From a virus: a stretch of DNA of 34,827 nucleotides. Positions 7,303 through 15,798 of this stretch are shown here, piece after piece. The position numbers and the translations under genes are program-made. The notes under the pieces were generated by a model. The model saw nothing but the letters and a program-made list of their open reading frames with translations. It ran no database searches and was not told the DNA's origin. Location of the stretch: the IMG/VR virus record IMGVR_UViG_3300006874_000050, positions 1 to 34,827 of that record, one strand, 5' to 3'. Within the stretch, counting starts at the first letter, position 1, and each line of letters starts with the position of its first letter.

Positions 7303-8178
7303 TTAGTACTTAGTAAGTTCGCTCAAATAAGCGTCTAAAGCACCATTACTTTTCCCAGAATTTTGTTGTCTAGATTCAGTAATTACTGTAGCTGGACGAT
7401 CAATATTTCTGGTAGTATTTTGCTTTTTAGCTTGTTCATGCAGAACTTCAAGATGTTCTTCGTGATTTTTATCGAACATCTTCAACGTGTAATCAAAATT
7501 CTCGGAGATAAATTTAGCTGATTTACCTTTGAGAACTCTCTTACAAAACGCAACTTTATCATCAGATAATCCAGAACATTTGTTCTCAAGAGTTAACTGT
7601 GCTTTCAGTTTATTGTTTTCTTTACTTAATGTTGAAACTCGTGCTTCAATTTCATTAAGCTTTTGGGTAGACTCGTCAATTTGCGCTTTACCGTCAAGAA
7701 TAGCATCTTTGATACTTTCTTTCTGTAATGCTGCGTCTACTGCTAGTACTTTTCTCATTTCGGAGAGCATAGTTGCAGCTCTCTTGTTTTTTACGGCCTC
7801 GTTGATATTTTCTTGTGGAATCAATTTTTCGAGGTAGAGATCAAGAAACTTGCTAACTTTGTTAACAAGATCTTCTTTAAATTCGGTTGCTTCTGTGGTA
7901 AGTGCTTTACTATATTTCTTAACCACTTTGATCATTTTTTCAGCGTGGTTCTTATCAACAGCTTCTAACACTTTGTCTAATTTTTTGCTATGATCAATGT
8001 CGATAGCTTCAAGTAAATGCTCCAGCTTTGTGGCATATTCGTCGTCTTGCTTGACTAATGCAGCTTCAACATGCAGCTTCACTTTCTTGTTGAATGCTTC
8101 TTCAATTTGCTGCAATGTGTCCTCCGTGAGGATGTCTTGAGCTTTTTCTTGGATTAATTTGCTGATATTTTTGTCCAT
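7303..8178 (-). CDS. 22: prohead scaffold / core protein, gp22-like
   Basis: 291 residues, highly charged and almost entirely helical, with long coiled-coil stretches rich in Lys and Glu (for example KLDKVLEAVDKNHAEKM near residues 60-80). It sits between the prohead protease and the major capsid protein, exactly where T4 places gp22, and length and composition fit. The scaffold fills the prohead and is later degraded by gp21. Candidate L/I-x-E sites are present (ILTE at residues 16-19). The purine-rich AAGAAGGGA before ATG is set rather far back for a Shine-Dalgarno sequence. Sequence conservation in this family is low, so the call rests mostly on position and composition. Confidence 0.82.
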   Translation of the reverse strand: MDKNISKLIQEKAQDILTEDTLQQIEEAFNKKVKLHVEAALVKQDDEYATKLEHLLEAIDIDHSKKLDKVLEAVDKNHAEKMIKVVKKYSKALTTEATEFKEDLVNKVSKFLDLYLEKLIPQENINEAVKNKRAATMLSEMRKVLAVDAALQKESIKDAILDGKAQIDESTQKLNEIEARVSTLSKENNKLKAQLTLENKCSGLSDDKVAFCKRVLKGKSAKFISENFDYTLKMFDKNHEEHLEVLHEQAKKQNTTRNIDRPATVITESRQQNSGKSNGALDAYLSELTKY

Positions 8179-8179
8179 A

Positions 8180-8326
8180 TTAAAAAAGTCCCTTCTTTGA
8201 AGCTTTTACAATGTTTCGTTTGATTTTAGCTTCAACAACAGCTTTTAATGCTCTGTGAGCAGTTTTGTAATCACCCTCAAGGATGTTTGCTATTAATTTT
8301 TTAACCTGTTTACGCTGTTGTGTCAT
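8180..8326 (-). CDS. 48-residue basic protein between gp21 and gp22, possible prohead core peptide
   Basis: An open frame from ATG at 8326 to TAA at 8180 encodes 48 residues, starting MTQQRKQVKK and ending KASKKGLF. It is strongly basic (many Lys and Arg), helical and contains no Cys. Its stop is followed one base later by the scaffold ATG, so the two genes are tightly linked. T4 has small core proteins (gp67, gp68) in the same head cluster, though before gp21. A similar internal-head role is plausible but not shown. A CATAAATA box lies 13 bases upstream of ATG. The close packing and good fill of the gap support a real gene. Confidence 0.7.
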   Translation of the reverse strand: MTQQRKQVKKLIANILEGDYKTAHRALKAVVEAKIKRNIVKASKKGLF

Positions 8327-8339
8327 AAGATTATATATC

Positions 8340-8347
8340 TATTTATG
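8340..8347 (-). promoter_or_regulatory. late promoter box CATAAATA
   Basis: Same octamer as upstream of the 5550 and 11818 starts, 13 bases before the ATG at 8326. It would drive the 48-residue gene, the scaffold and possibly the capsid gene. Confidence 0.5.
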
Positions 8348-8351
8348 CTCT

Positions 8352-9017
8352 TTAGCTAATTTTATCTAAAAATTCGAAAATTTGTTCTCTTAAATAGTCG
8401 TTCATCTCTTTTCTAGGTAGTTTCTTAAGACTAGTCTCAAAAGTTTCATACGCCTCTTCAAACTTTCCGTCTTCAGATAATACAAATTGTTTGGATTCTA
8501 ATATCCCGTTAACAAATGCTTTTGGACATGATGGATCCGATACACAGTCAACAGCAACTAACTTCATTTCACTTACCCGGTTTATTCCGTTACTTTCTTC
8601 TGTCAATTGACCTAATGCACGTGAACTCATCCCAACCTTAACCCCATCGTTAACTAAACTTCGTACAATTTGACCGCATGGAGTTGATAATACTTTGGAT
8701 TTTCCGTAGTACATGTTACCTTCACACCATAATTCAGTAACCATGTGACATGCACGCTCTAAATCAACCTCAGCAGATGTTGGGTGATTTAACTCCCCCA
8801 TACTTCTGTTCTCTTTCACCATATCCTTCATGTATCGCTTGATTTCGCGTTCTAATTCATCTTTCGGATAATAGCGCTTGTTACGGTTAACATCTTCAGC
8901 CATCATATATGGGCCTTTAATGTATAGTGTCTGCCCAGCTCCTTCTTTTTTCTCTTCGAAAATATATTCAAAAGAATCTTTTGGTGCTGGCTGTTCGACT
9001 AGTAATCTGTAAGACAT
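8352..9017 (-). CDS. 21: prohead maturation protease, T4 gp21-like (peptidase S80)
   Basis: 221 residues, close to T4 gp21. The N-terminal half carries GPYMMAEDVNRNKRYYP (35-51), typical of this family. GELNHP with His78 and VGMSSRALG with Ser131 are the catalytic His and Ser elements, and VDCVSDPSCPKAFV follows about 30 residues later. The enzyme is built into the prohead, activates itself and cuts scaffold and capsid proteins at L/I-x-E sites before DNA packaging. Gene order protease, small protein, scaffold, capsid confirms the assignment. The start follows a perfect TATAAATA box by nine bases, and no Shine-Dalgarno sequence is seen. Confidence 0.95.
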   Translation of the reverse strand: MSYRLLVEQPAPKDSFEYIFEEKKEGAGQTLYIKGPYMMAEDVNRNKRYYPKDELEREIKRYMKDMVKENRSMGELNHPTSAEVDLERACHMVTELWCEGNMYYGKSKVLSTPCGQIVRSLVNDGVKVGMSSRALGQLTEESNGINRVSEMKLVAVDCVSDPSCPKAFVNGILESKQFVLSEDGKFEEAYETFETSLKKLPRKEMNDYLREQIFEFLDKIS

Positions 9018-9026
9018 CTTATTTAT

Positions 9027-9034
9027 TATTTATA
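9027..9034 (-). promoter_or_regulatory. late promoter box TATAAATA (perfect)
   Basis: An exact match to the T4 late consensus on the minus strand, nine bases before the protease ATG at 9017. The predicted leader is only about four bases. Confidence 0.7.
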
Positions 9035-9063
9035 GCTAGGTGAACTTTTTTTTGATTTTTGTG

Positions 9064-9681
9064 CTATTCCTTGATGTAAAAAGCATCTCCCCACGTCTGA
9101 CCAGCCCACGATGTCTCTACTCTCCGAAACCCGTGTGTGCCGAGATATGCGTCTAGCTCGTTAACTGTTGCACAGTTCTCATATAATTCATCCCGATTTA
9201 CTTCTGCAATAATGTATTTGATGTTCTTAAGGGTTTTCTTTGCTCCTATAAATACATTCAGTTCAAATCCTTGTACGTCTATGTTAATTAAATTGAAAAC
9301 ATCGGTGGGTTTGTATTTATCTAATGGATGAAATTCAATTTCAACCTCTTCGTCAAAAACAATACCGGGATATTGCTTCGCGTGAACTACAGGTTTCATT
9401 AATGAATTACTTTGACCTAAATTATCTTTACTCTTGTAATATGTGGTACGACCTTCAAATGGCCCTAATGCCTTGTTTATACATATAACACGCGTGTCGT
9501 CTTTAACTTTTTCTTTTAAAATTTTAAAACTATCAGAATCTGGCTCAAAAAATAAAATGTGGTTAATTTCATCATATTTTTTGTATATGTCGTATTCACT
9601 ACCGTGGTGACCACCAATGTGTATTACACCTGTCACGTGCATGTTGTATTTGTTAACTAGATTATCGTAATTTAATAGCAT
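9064..9681 (-). CDS. FkbM-family SAM-dependent methyltransferase
   Basis: 205 residues. A SAM-binding loop VIHIGGHHGSE (19-29), an acidic end of the second strand FFEPDSDSF (44-52) and the FkbM signature LINIDVQGFELNVFIGA (131-147) are present in order. FkbM enzymes O-methylate sugars or other small hydroxyl compounds; the acceptor here is unknown. It begins one base after the stop of the head-completion gene, with an AGGA seven bases before ATG, and ends 47 bases before the prohead protease start. It is unusual to find such an enzyme inside a head-assembly cluster. Similar domains occur twice more in the window (in the 19118 gene and at 25800). Confidence 0.88.
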   Translation of the reverse strand: MLLNYDNLVNKYNMHVTGVIHIGGHHGSEYDIYKKYDEINHILFFEPDSDSFKILKEKVKDDTRVICINKALGPFEGRTTYYKSKDNLGQSNSLMKPVVHAKQYPGIVFDEEVEIEFHPLDKYKPTDVFNLINIDVQGFELNVFIGAKKTLKNIKYIIAEVNRDELYENCATVNELDAYLGTHGFRRVETSWAGQTWGDAFYIKE

Positions 9682-9682
9682 C

Positions 9683-10120
9683 TTAACATCCTAACTCTTT
9701 TTCTGTGAGTATCTTGAATTCAATACCCTTCTTGGATGCCCACTTCTCTGCAGCATCCCATTTAGCTCTATTTATTACATATGTCCGCTGTTCATAGAGC
9801 ATGGTCTTCCTTCTTTTGTATTTTTTTTGCACTGGAGGGGATACTTGTGATGATGGCTTTATCTCTATTAAATATGTCTTAATCCCTGTTTTTTCTTTAA
9901 TTGTTATTAAACCGTCAACGAAATATCGATGGATCCGATTGTCTAATGGGCTAGTATATGGTATTACAACACTTTCACTATTCCAAGCTAATATATTAGG
10001 GTTATTGTCACACCATTTGAAAAACTTAAGCTCCCACCCTGATCGGTAGACAGGATATGTTTTACCACGATATTTGTTGTGATTTTGTGGTCGATATACG
10101 CCTTGTCTAAAAGTTGTCAT
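9683..10120 (-). CDS. 4: head completion protein, T4 gp4 (gp50/65)-like, PD-(D/E)XK-type fold
   Basis: 145 residues from ATG at 10120, near the 150 of T4 gp4. YRSGWELKFFKWCDNNP (25-41), VVIPYTSPLDNRIHRYFVD (51-69) and YLIEIKP (83-89) match the T4-like head completion family. They also resemble a TnsA-type nuclease core with Glu30, Asp69 and Glu86-x-Lys88. In T4 this protein acts after DNA packaging, when the filled head is prepared for tail joining. An upstream ATG at 10177 would add 19 residues that overlap the previous gene. The 10120 start keeps the conserved N-terminus, leaves only a 14-base overlap and has GAGAAG upstream, so I prefer it. Confidence 0.85.
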   Translation of the reverse strand: MTTFRQGVYRPQNHNKYRGKTYPVYRSGWELKFFKWCDNNPNILAWNSESVVIPYTSPLDNRIHRYFVDGLITIKEKTGIKTYLIEIKPSSQVSPPVQKKYKRRKTMLYEQRTYVINRAKWDAAEKWASKKGIEFKILTEKELGC

Positions 10121-10751
10121 CTGGATCTTCTCTATTTGGATCTTCTGGTTGTTCAAAATCGCGACTACCAAATGCATTAGATAAACTCTTACCGATAACT
10201 TGACTCACTTCGCTTAATGCATTAACTCTATACCAGTCTTTAGGGTCATTACTAGTTCTATAAAAAATTACATGTTCTGGTTCATGGAAATGATTACCTT
10301 CATTATATGAAAAATAATCAACGGCCCCGTCATCAATTAATCTTCTCATAATCGAATCTGCATTTTCTTTAGGCATACCAACATCATCAATTAAACTATC
10401 ATATATTGACTGTAAATTGTGCGTTACTATAATTACATCATCTCCACCTGTGTAGGATAATACCACATCTGTAGTAGATGATAATGCTATAGCTTCATTC
10501 GCGGTTCTCGTACCATCCGGTTCATATACTTCAACGTATTCAAACCGATTAGATTCATCTGTATCTTCATCATATTGACCTTCTAGAAGTTTATCTAAAC
10601 CGAATGTTAACAGTTCCGGTACTTGTTGAGCTTGAACCGTTGTTATTTTTGCTTGACTCATAGCTCTATCATCATATGATATAAAAATATAAGCTTTGTT
10701 TGTAACAGATTTTAAAAATGCTTCGAATATTAATTTATTGTCTTTATTCAT
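10107..10751 (-). CDS. unknown protein in head/neck cluster
   Basis: 214 residues, not recognised. It begins MNKDNKLIFEAF, a short N-terminal pattern I have seen on phage virion-associated proteins, and ends in a very acidic tail (QPEDPNREDPDDNF). The middle is an ordinary mixed alpha/beta sequence without catalytic motifs. It lies between the probable neck protein and the head-completion gene and overlaps the latter by 14 bases, so a role in head completion or head-tail joining is possible. There is no promoter of its own; it is probably transcribed with the 11818 gene. Confidence 0.72.
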   Translation of the reverse strand: MNKDNKLIFEAFLKSVTNKAYIFISYDDRAMSQAKITTVQAQQVPELLTFGLDKLLEGQYDEDTDESNRFEYVEVYEPDGTRTANEAIALSSTTDVVLSYTGGDDVIIVTHNLQSIYDSLIDDVGMPKENADSIMRRLIDDGAVDYFSYNEGNHFHEPEHVIFYRTSNDPKDWYRVNALSEVSQVIGKSLSNAFGSRDFEQPEDPNREDPDDNF

Positions 10752-10774
10752 AATAGTTTTACTAACTAAAATTA

Positions 10775-11818
10775 CTAGCCGATGACAAATGATATAGGGT
10801 AATTATCTCCCATACCTGGTGATGCTCCAGTAAATAATTGTTCTTCGAGTTTTTCTTTTTCTTGTCGACCTTCTTCAAGTAAATCGTAATTGAGCATACC
10901 ACCTCCAAATAGTTGCACGTTACTATACTTACTTCTTACACGACCAACGGTAATTTTGGATAACGCAAGAGCATATTGGTAAACCCATTGTTCTTTAACA
11001 ACCCATGCAATAGGCTTTTCAACATAACACTCTAATATTCCCCAAAATGTTTCGTCTTTTGGCTCCGGATACATTTGCATGTATTGTGTGCGATCATTGA
11101 AATTAATTGCTCTACGGAGAGCTAACATCTTTTCTCTCGTGTCTAACCAATTTTTGAGTACATACCAACTAACCAAGTCAAATCCATAGTTACCCATTGA
11201 ATATGAAAAATATGTTTGTTGAGCTAATGTTTGTTCAATTGTAAATAATGTGTTAACACCATCCGATGAACCCATTTCAAATCCTCGAACATCTATTACT
11301 TTTCTATATTCATCTAATAGATAATCATATGATTGGTTGAGAGCTAATTGATCTGGTTTTAGTTGATTACCAACTTGAAAAATATACGGATTGGCAGCTT
11401 CACCTACAACCATTTTCCCAATACTATATAGCGGAGCAAATTGAGATCCTTGATTATCTTCGTATCTAAAATTAAAATTCGGGTTTAACTTTTCAGCTTC
11501 TGTTGTGATTGTTTCAGAATTTGCTCCTTTGTTTGCCGAAAATAATACATCTAATCGAATACCTTTGCCACGCTCATATAAATCAGAATTGAAAATTAAG
11601 TATTCATTTGTATATCCAGCATATTTGGTGAATAATTCAATCGCAATACTTATGTTTTCAAATAGTTGATCTTGGTGAATTTCAACGTTAATTAATGGCG
11701 CTCCTAATGCCCGGGAAATACGCTCACCTAATCGATTATATCCGTCGATTACGTTGTTTAAATTCGTTGAATAAAATGCACTTACAGGTGTTACTGCAGA
11801 GCAATCGATAACTGCCAT
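10775..11818 (-). CDS. probable neck / head-tail connector protein, gp13-like
   Basis: 347 residues. The C-terminal part has a conserved helix region ending EQWVYQYALALSKITVGRVR (about 272-291), then a short loop VQLFGGGMLNYDLL, a charged helix EEGRQEKEKLEEQLF and a terminal FVIG. This is the arrangement I recall for T4-type gp13 neck proteins (a W-x-K-x-YA-x-AL helix, a PGG-type loop, a helical end and a terminal G). gp13 closes the packaged head and prepares it for tail attachment. Length is near T4 gp13 (309). The position next to gp4-like and gp21-like genes fits. CATAAATA stands five bases before ATG. Identification is by motif memory, so moderate. Confidence 0.62.
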   Translation of the reverse strand: MAVIDCSAVTPVSAFYSTNLNNVIDGYNRLGERISRALGAPLINVEIHQDQLFENISIAIELFTKYAGYTNEYLIFNSDLYERGKGIRLDVLFSANKGANSETITTEAEKLNPNFNFRYEDNQGSQFAPLYSIGKMVVGEAANPYIFQVGNQLKPDQLALNQSYDYLLDEYRKVIDVRGFEMGSSDGVNTLFTIEQTLAQQTYFSYSMGNYGFDLVSWYVLKNWLDTREKMLALRRAINFNDRTQYMQMYPEPKDETFWGILECYVEKPIAWVVKEQWVYQYALALSKITVGRVRSKYSNVQLFGGGMLNYDLLEEGRQEKEKLEEQLFTGASPGMGDNYPISFVIG

Positions 11819-11823
11819 ATAGT

Positions 11824-11831
11824 TATTTATG
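11824..11831 (-). promoter_or_regulatory. late promoter box CATAAATA
   Basis: Five bases before the ATG at 11818. The box overlaps the stop codon of the upstream 11827-12690 gene. T4 geometry would place the first transcribed base on the A of ATG. Confidence 0.6.
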
Positions 11832-12690
11832 CAAATGATTCAATAGTAATTGTGATCCCGTGTGTTTCACCAGAAATCGGTACAAATGGTGATATCGGCA
11901 ATCGTAATATCTTCTTGTTTGCTCCGTCAACACTTATAGATAGTAAGTTGAACTTCGTCTTTGTTGCTGTGTCTCCACTAGTTAACCCAACCGGGGCATA
12001 CGATCTGTTGTTTAATAATGGTTGGAATGGATATAAAATTGTAGCGGTTTTATCTATTTGTCCTTGAGATGTATACCGAATAATACCTGTTCCTTGAATT
12101 TTGGTGTTGTTGTTTCCGTCCCAATAAATGTAAATTTTAAAATCTCCAGCTGGCTCTAAACTGTTAGATGTATCTGCTCGTTCGTGAATATAACTTACAA
12201 TCGTTTTTCTATAATTTGTGTATTCTGTATCAAATAGCACTTCCCAACTATCTGATGATGTTACCCCTGCATGTGTTGTTTTATGGACCCGAACATCGCT
12301 AATTAATCGATTTTTATCAGATCTTATGGGTGTATATCGATCGAAATACCCAGGAATATATGTCGTATCAATATATCCGGAATATAAATCTAATTGTTCA
12401 CTTACTATATTATTATTGAGAGTTATATTGCTAATAATACCATATTCATTAAATGATAATGATTCAATATCAGCTATATTTGTTTGTTTGACTGATGTAT
12501 CTATGTTATTAAAATTGACATATTTACCTGTTAGATCTAAAGGTAATAATCCAGAATAATTTTTTAAATAATCTGCAAATTCCTTTAATTGAACTTTATG
12601 ATTGTCAATATCAGGTATTGCATTCACCAATAAATCATTTGTTGATATATCAGATGCCGTCGCTAATTGTTGTATATTTTTCCTAGGCAT
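11827..12690 (-). CDS. tail/fibre-associated virion protein, paralogue of the 12690-13658 gene
   Basis: 287 residues, no named family recognised. The first 90 residues parallel those of the neighbouring 322-residue protein: a K-x-I-x-QL start, DL, an F-x-x-(Y/F)LK segment (YLKNYSGLLPLDL here, FLKDQSNLFPIDF there) and NIADI(E/K)(S/A)L(S/K)F(N/D)(E/A)YG. The rest is beta-rich and divergent. This pattern (common N-terminal attachment part, variable C-terminus) is typical of fibre or baseplate-attached proteins. The start overlaps the stop of its paralogue by one base (TAATG). No enzymatic motif is seen. Confidence 0.72.
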   Translation of the reverse strand: MPRKNIQQLATASDISTNDLLVNAIPDIDNHKVQLKEFADYLKNYSGLLPLDLTGKYVNFNNIDTSVKQTNIADIESLSFNEYGIISNITLNNNIVSEQLDLYSGYIDTTYIPGYFDRYTPIRSDKNRLISDVRVHKTTHAGVTSSDSWEVLFDTEYTNYRKTIVSYIHERADTSNSLEPAGDFKIYIYWDGNNNTKIQGTGIIRYTSQGQIDKTATILYPFQPLLNNRSYAPVGLTSGDTATKTKFNLLSISVDGANKKILRLPISPFVPISGETHGITITIESFA

Positions 12691-13658
12691 TATGTGTAAT
12701 TATTAATAATTAAACTTATTGGTGCACAACCATTTTGATAAAATCCACCGTAAATTGGAGTTGGAATAGGTAAGCCTGTAATTTGTTTATTGGTGTAGTC
12801 AATAATTAATTTCGGTGGAGCGATATAATCGTTATTGGTTACAATGCCGGTAATTATTGTAGTATCGGATAATTCACCAGACATATAAAATGTGAAGTTT
12901 TTATTTGTGTAAGATGCGAGTATACCATTACCAATTACAGTAGCATTTACCCAATCAATTTCAAGATGTATTTTACTAAGACCTTGTATTTGTACATCAC
13001 GCATATAAACACCACCAACTGTTATATCTATTTCTGTCTTTTTAAATCTACCATAAGTCTTTGAAAACAAATATGTCCAATCGTAATCGTTTTCTTGACG
13101 ATCATTATAATTTATCTGTTGATAATACGGGGTGGTATAATTTTCATGTTTCGGATAGTAATAACTTTCAGCTGAAAAATAACCTGCATTGTCAATACCA
13201 GTTGTTTCAGAAATACCATTACCAGTTAGTGTGGTTGGTTGTGCAGTTGTTGTATCTGATGTAATAGCTGTTTTATACCATGTTCCGGCTGTACCAGAAG
13301 CTATTAATATTTCATCTGCAGATCCTATTTCTGTATTATTTGTGAAATCATAAACTCTACCATATGCATCAAATTTAAGAGCTTTTATATCTGCAATATT
13401 AACAGTTTGATTCTTAATTTTATCTGCAATAGGGATTTGTTCATCATTAATAAACGCGTCTGTTTTGATATAATTTTCTGAAAAATCAATAGGGAATAAA
13501 TTTGATTGATCTTTTAAAAATGATACAAATTCACTAGTCTGAATCGATTTATTAATCAAATCTGGAGTTTCTTCAGATACATCAACTAATGTATATAAAT
13601 CACCTGAAGCAATTTGACTCGCTAAAATTGGATCTAATTGTGATATTTTCTTAGACAT
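12690..13658 (-). CDS. tail/fibre-associated virion protein, paralogue of the 11827-12690 gene
   Basis: 322 residues, sharing its N-terminal ~105 residues in outline with the downstream gene (see there), then a beta-rich region with several Tyr-rich segments (about 150-300). Probably a tail or baseplate appendage protein that arose by tandem duplication with its neighbour. A CTTAAATA box (13666-13673) lies seven bases before ATG and overlaps the stop of the upstream gene. Coupled to the downstream paralogue by TAATG. Confidence 0.72.
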   Translation of the reverse strand: MSKKISQLDPILASQIASGDLYTLVDVSEETPDLINKSIQTSEFVSFLKDQSNLFPIDFSENYIKTDAFINDEQIPIADKIKNQTVNIADIKALKFDAYGRVYDFTNNTEIGSADEILIASGTAGTWYKTAITSDTTTAQPTTLTGNGISETTGIDNAGYFSAESYYYPKHENYTTPYYQQINYNDRQENDYDWTYLFSKTYGRFKKTEIDITVGGVYMRDVQIQGLSKIHLEIDWVNATVIGNGILASYTNKNFTFYMSGELSDTTIITGIVTNNDYIAPPKLIIDYTNKQITGLPIPTPIYGGFYQNGCAPISLIINNYT

Positions 13659-13665
13659 CTTATTT

Positions 13666-13673
13666 TATTTAAG
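13666..13673 (-). promoter_or_regulatory. candidate late promoter box (CTTAAATA)
   Basis: Seven bases before the ATG at 13658, the same octamer as before the 2794 start. AT-rich context lowers certainty. Confidence 0.35.
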
Positions 13674-15798
13674 TTAATGGAACGTTTTCTAATAAAATCA
13701 CGTCATCTAATATAGGGTCTTCGTCTTTTTCTAATAAAAAGAATGCATATGAGTCTCCTGGATATGTTTCTAACATTAATGCATTTTCGTTCCCTCCTAA
13801 ATTAACAGTCCGTTTTGCTGGATATGTGATGACCGGCTTATATAGTTCAATTAATTGTGATTGTAAATTATATACTTCTCCTAAACACCTGTTTACAACT
13901 CCTCGGGAAAATATTTCATTTGATCCGATGTAATTGTTTAATGTTGGTTTGTAATTTGTTATTGATAAATCATCCCCATCGTAATACGTAACACCTGTAA
14001 ATGTTAATAACCCGTCATACCCCATTATTGTGTTAATCTTCCGATAAATGAAATTTCTTAATTGAAGTGTGTTCTGCAGAATTTTATGAAACGCTCCGTT
14101 ATATGCAAAATCAGATGCATATGCATTTGGATTTAAATGAATCTCTTCCTTACTATATATGTTGAAATCATAGTCGGTTAGTAAATTAAAGAAGTTTTCA
14201 TCCTCATTACATACTATAAATGTACCTCGTTCGTTGATCTTATTGTAAATGTAAATTAAATCTTTTCCAGATGATACGTTTATTAAATTGAGAAACTTAT
14301 AATTGATTTGTCCTATATTTGTGTCAGATAAATCAAATTTACCTATATAGGTATTGCTATCTGTAAAATATTTGTAGATGTTTGTTTTGGTTAAAATGTA
14401 ATAGTTATTATTCTCTGTTGATATAATTAGATCCAAAAATATTTCAGCTACATTTGATCTTTCTAGAGTAATTGTATCGAGCAGATTTAACTCTAAATCA
14501 AATATAAATAACACCCCAGTTTGTGTTAACCAGTAAAATTTATCATCAAAAATTTTAATAGCTATTGGTGGGTTGGAGACATAAGTTGCATATTTTCTTA
14601 TATTGTTAACAAACCCTAAATTTTCATCGTAAACTTTAATCGATTGATTACCTTGGTCTAAAACATATAGATTACCGTTGTAAAAATCAATAATTTTTGG
14701 TTTGTTAAATGAATAGTTATCCCTAACACCGCCTTCTCCTCCTATTATTTCTGTTTCGAAAAATCTGTTGTATCGATGACTGTCGTCCCTCGTGAATCCG
14801 GAAATGTTTAATTTAACAACATTGTTCCTTCCTTCATCTGATACATATAAACTATTGTTGTAATAAGCTGATCCGTTTATTTTTATGAAATTAAGATCAT
14901 TGTTGGTTCCGTATTTATCGGTATACCCAGCAAATATAAAATCTCCAGTCGTGAAATTACCACTTAATGTTTGGATACGTGTCTCCGAACATGCATAAAT
15001 TGTATTATATCCGGATAATTCTGCTGGTCCAATCGAAATGTTATTTAAATCATCAAAATTTGATGGATTTGGTTTAATATTGGATGTTGCTGAAGTATGT
15101 ATTTCAAATGTAGTTGTTAGTGTTCCTTGACTTACATCAACATACATTTCATTTCCGAATGTATAACTATAACTTAACGGATTTTTGTTCCCAAAAAATG
15201 TTGCTCCCTCTGCAGGAGATTGAACTGTAAATGTAATTACACCAGAACCGTCAATTGAATAAGTTGTTGTAAACCCTAATTCATCTAAAATACGTTGGAC
15301 TTCTAATACAGATAATGAATCTTCGGATAATTCCGTTGAAATATCAATATAATATGTAGTACCTACAGGTAAATATTCTACACCAGGATTTGTTAGTCCG
15401 TTATAGGTAAAAACAAAATTGTAGTTGTTACCATTTCCATCTGTTATGTTAAAATATGGTATTGTTGTTTGAATAACTCCACCGGTATCAGTTTGTACAC
15501 CACTAACGAAAAATTTACCTTTAAATGTTATGTTTAGATATGATCTACTAGAAATAGCGGTTGACAACCAACCAACATAATTTGCTGGTAAATTTGGATT
15601 TGCAAATTTAGATAATGAATACAAATACATTAAGTTCGATTGTAATTTATCTAAACTGGTATTGATATTACTATTGTTTGCAATCTCGTTAACTCCTATT
15701 TCAATATCAGATTTAACGTACGGTAAAATCATAGAAGAACTTAAACTTCTATTAAATGAATATTCATACCTTTCAAATTCTGTTGAAATATTAACCAT
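13669..15798 (-). CDS. large virion protein with beta-propeller-like repeats
   Basis: 709 residues. A central region (about 300-560) has repeated strand patterns like NHL propeller blades: AYYNNSLYVSDEGRNNVVKLN and, about 50 residues later, NGNLYVLDQGNQSIKVYDENL, then further Tyr-rich blades (TNIYKYF, KDLIYIYNK). The N-terminal 290 residues are beta-rich; the C-terminal 150 are helical, then extended. No catalytic motif. Probably a baseplate-, fibre- or spike-associated structural protein with a ligand-binding propeller. It overlaps the upstream gene by eight bases and is followed after ten bases by the 322-residue gene, so all belong to one late operon. The domain call is by eye. Confidence 0.75.
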   Translation of the reverse strand: MVNISTEFERYEYSFNRSLSSSMILPYVKSDIEIGVNEIANNSNINTSLDKLQSNLMYLYSLSKFANPNLPANYVGWLSTAISSRSYLNITFKGKFFVSGVQTDTGGVIQTTIPYFNITDGNGNNYNFVFTYNGLTNPGVEYLPVGTTYYIDISTELSEDSLSVLEVQRILDELGFTTTYSIDGSGVITFTVQSPAEGATFFGNKNPLSYSYTFGNEMYVDVSQGTLTTTFEIHTSATSNIKPNPSNFDDLNNISIGPAELSGYNTIYACSETRIQTLSGNFTTGDFIFAGYTDKYGTNNDLNFIKINGSAYYNNSLYVSDEGRNNVVKLNISGFTRDDSHRYNRFFETEIIGGEGGVRDNYSFNKPKIIDFYNGNLYVLDQGNQSIKVYDENLGFVNNIRKYATYVSNPPIAIKIFDDKFYWLTQTGVLFIFDLELNLLDTITLERSNVAEIFLDLIISTENNNYYILTKTNIYKYFTDSNTYIGKFDLSDTNIGQINYKFLNLINVSSGKDLIYIYNKINERGTFIVCNEDENFFNLLTDYDFNIYSKEEIHLNPNAYASDFAYNGAFHKILQNTLQLRNFIYRKINTIMGYDGLLTFTGVTYYDGDDLSITNYKPTLNNYIGSNEIFSRGVVNRCLGEVYNLQSQLIELYKPVITYPAKRTVNLGGNENALMLETYPGDSYAFFLLEKDEDPILDDVILLENVPLT

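Noticed and set aside
10121-10177. Longer N-terminus of the gp4-like protein (start at 10177)
   Set aside because: The added residues lie wholly within the upstream gene and are not part of the conserved family N-terminus.
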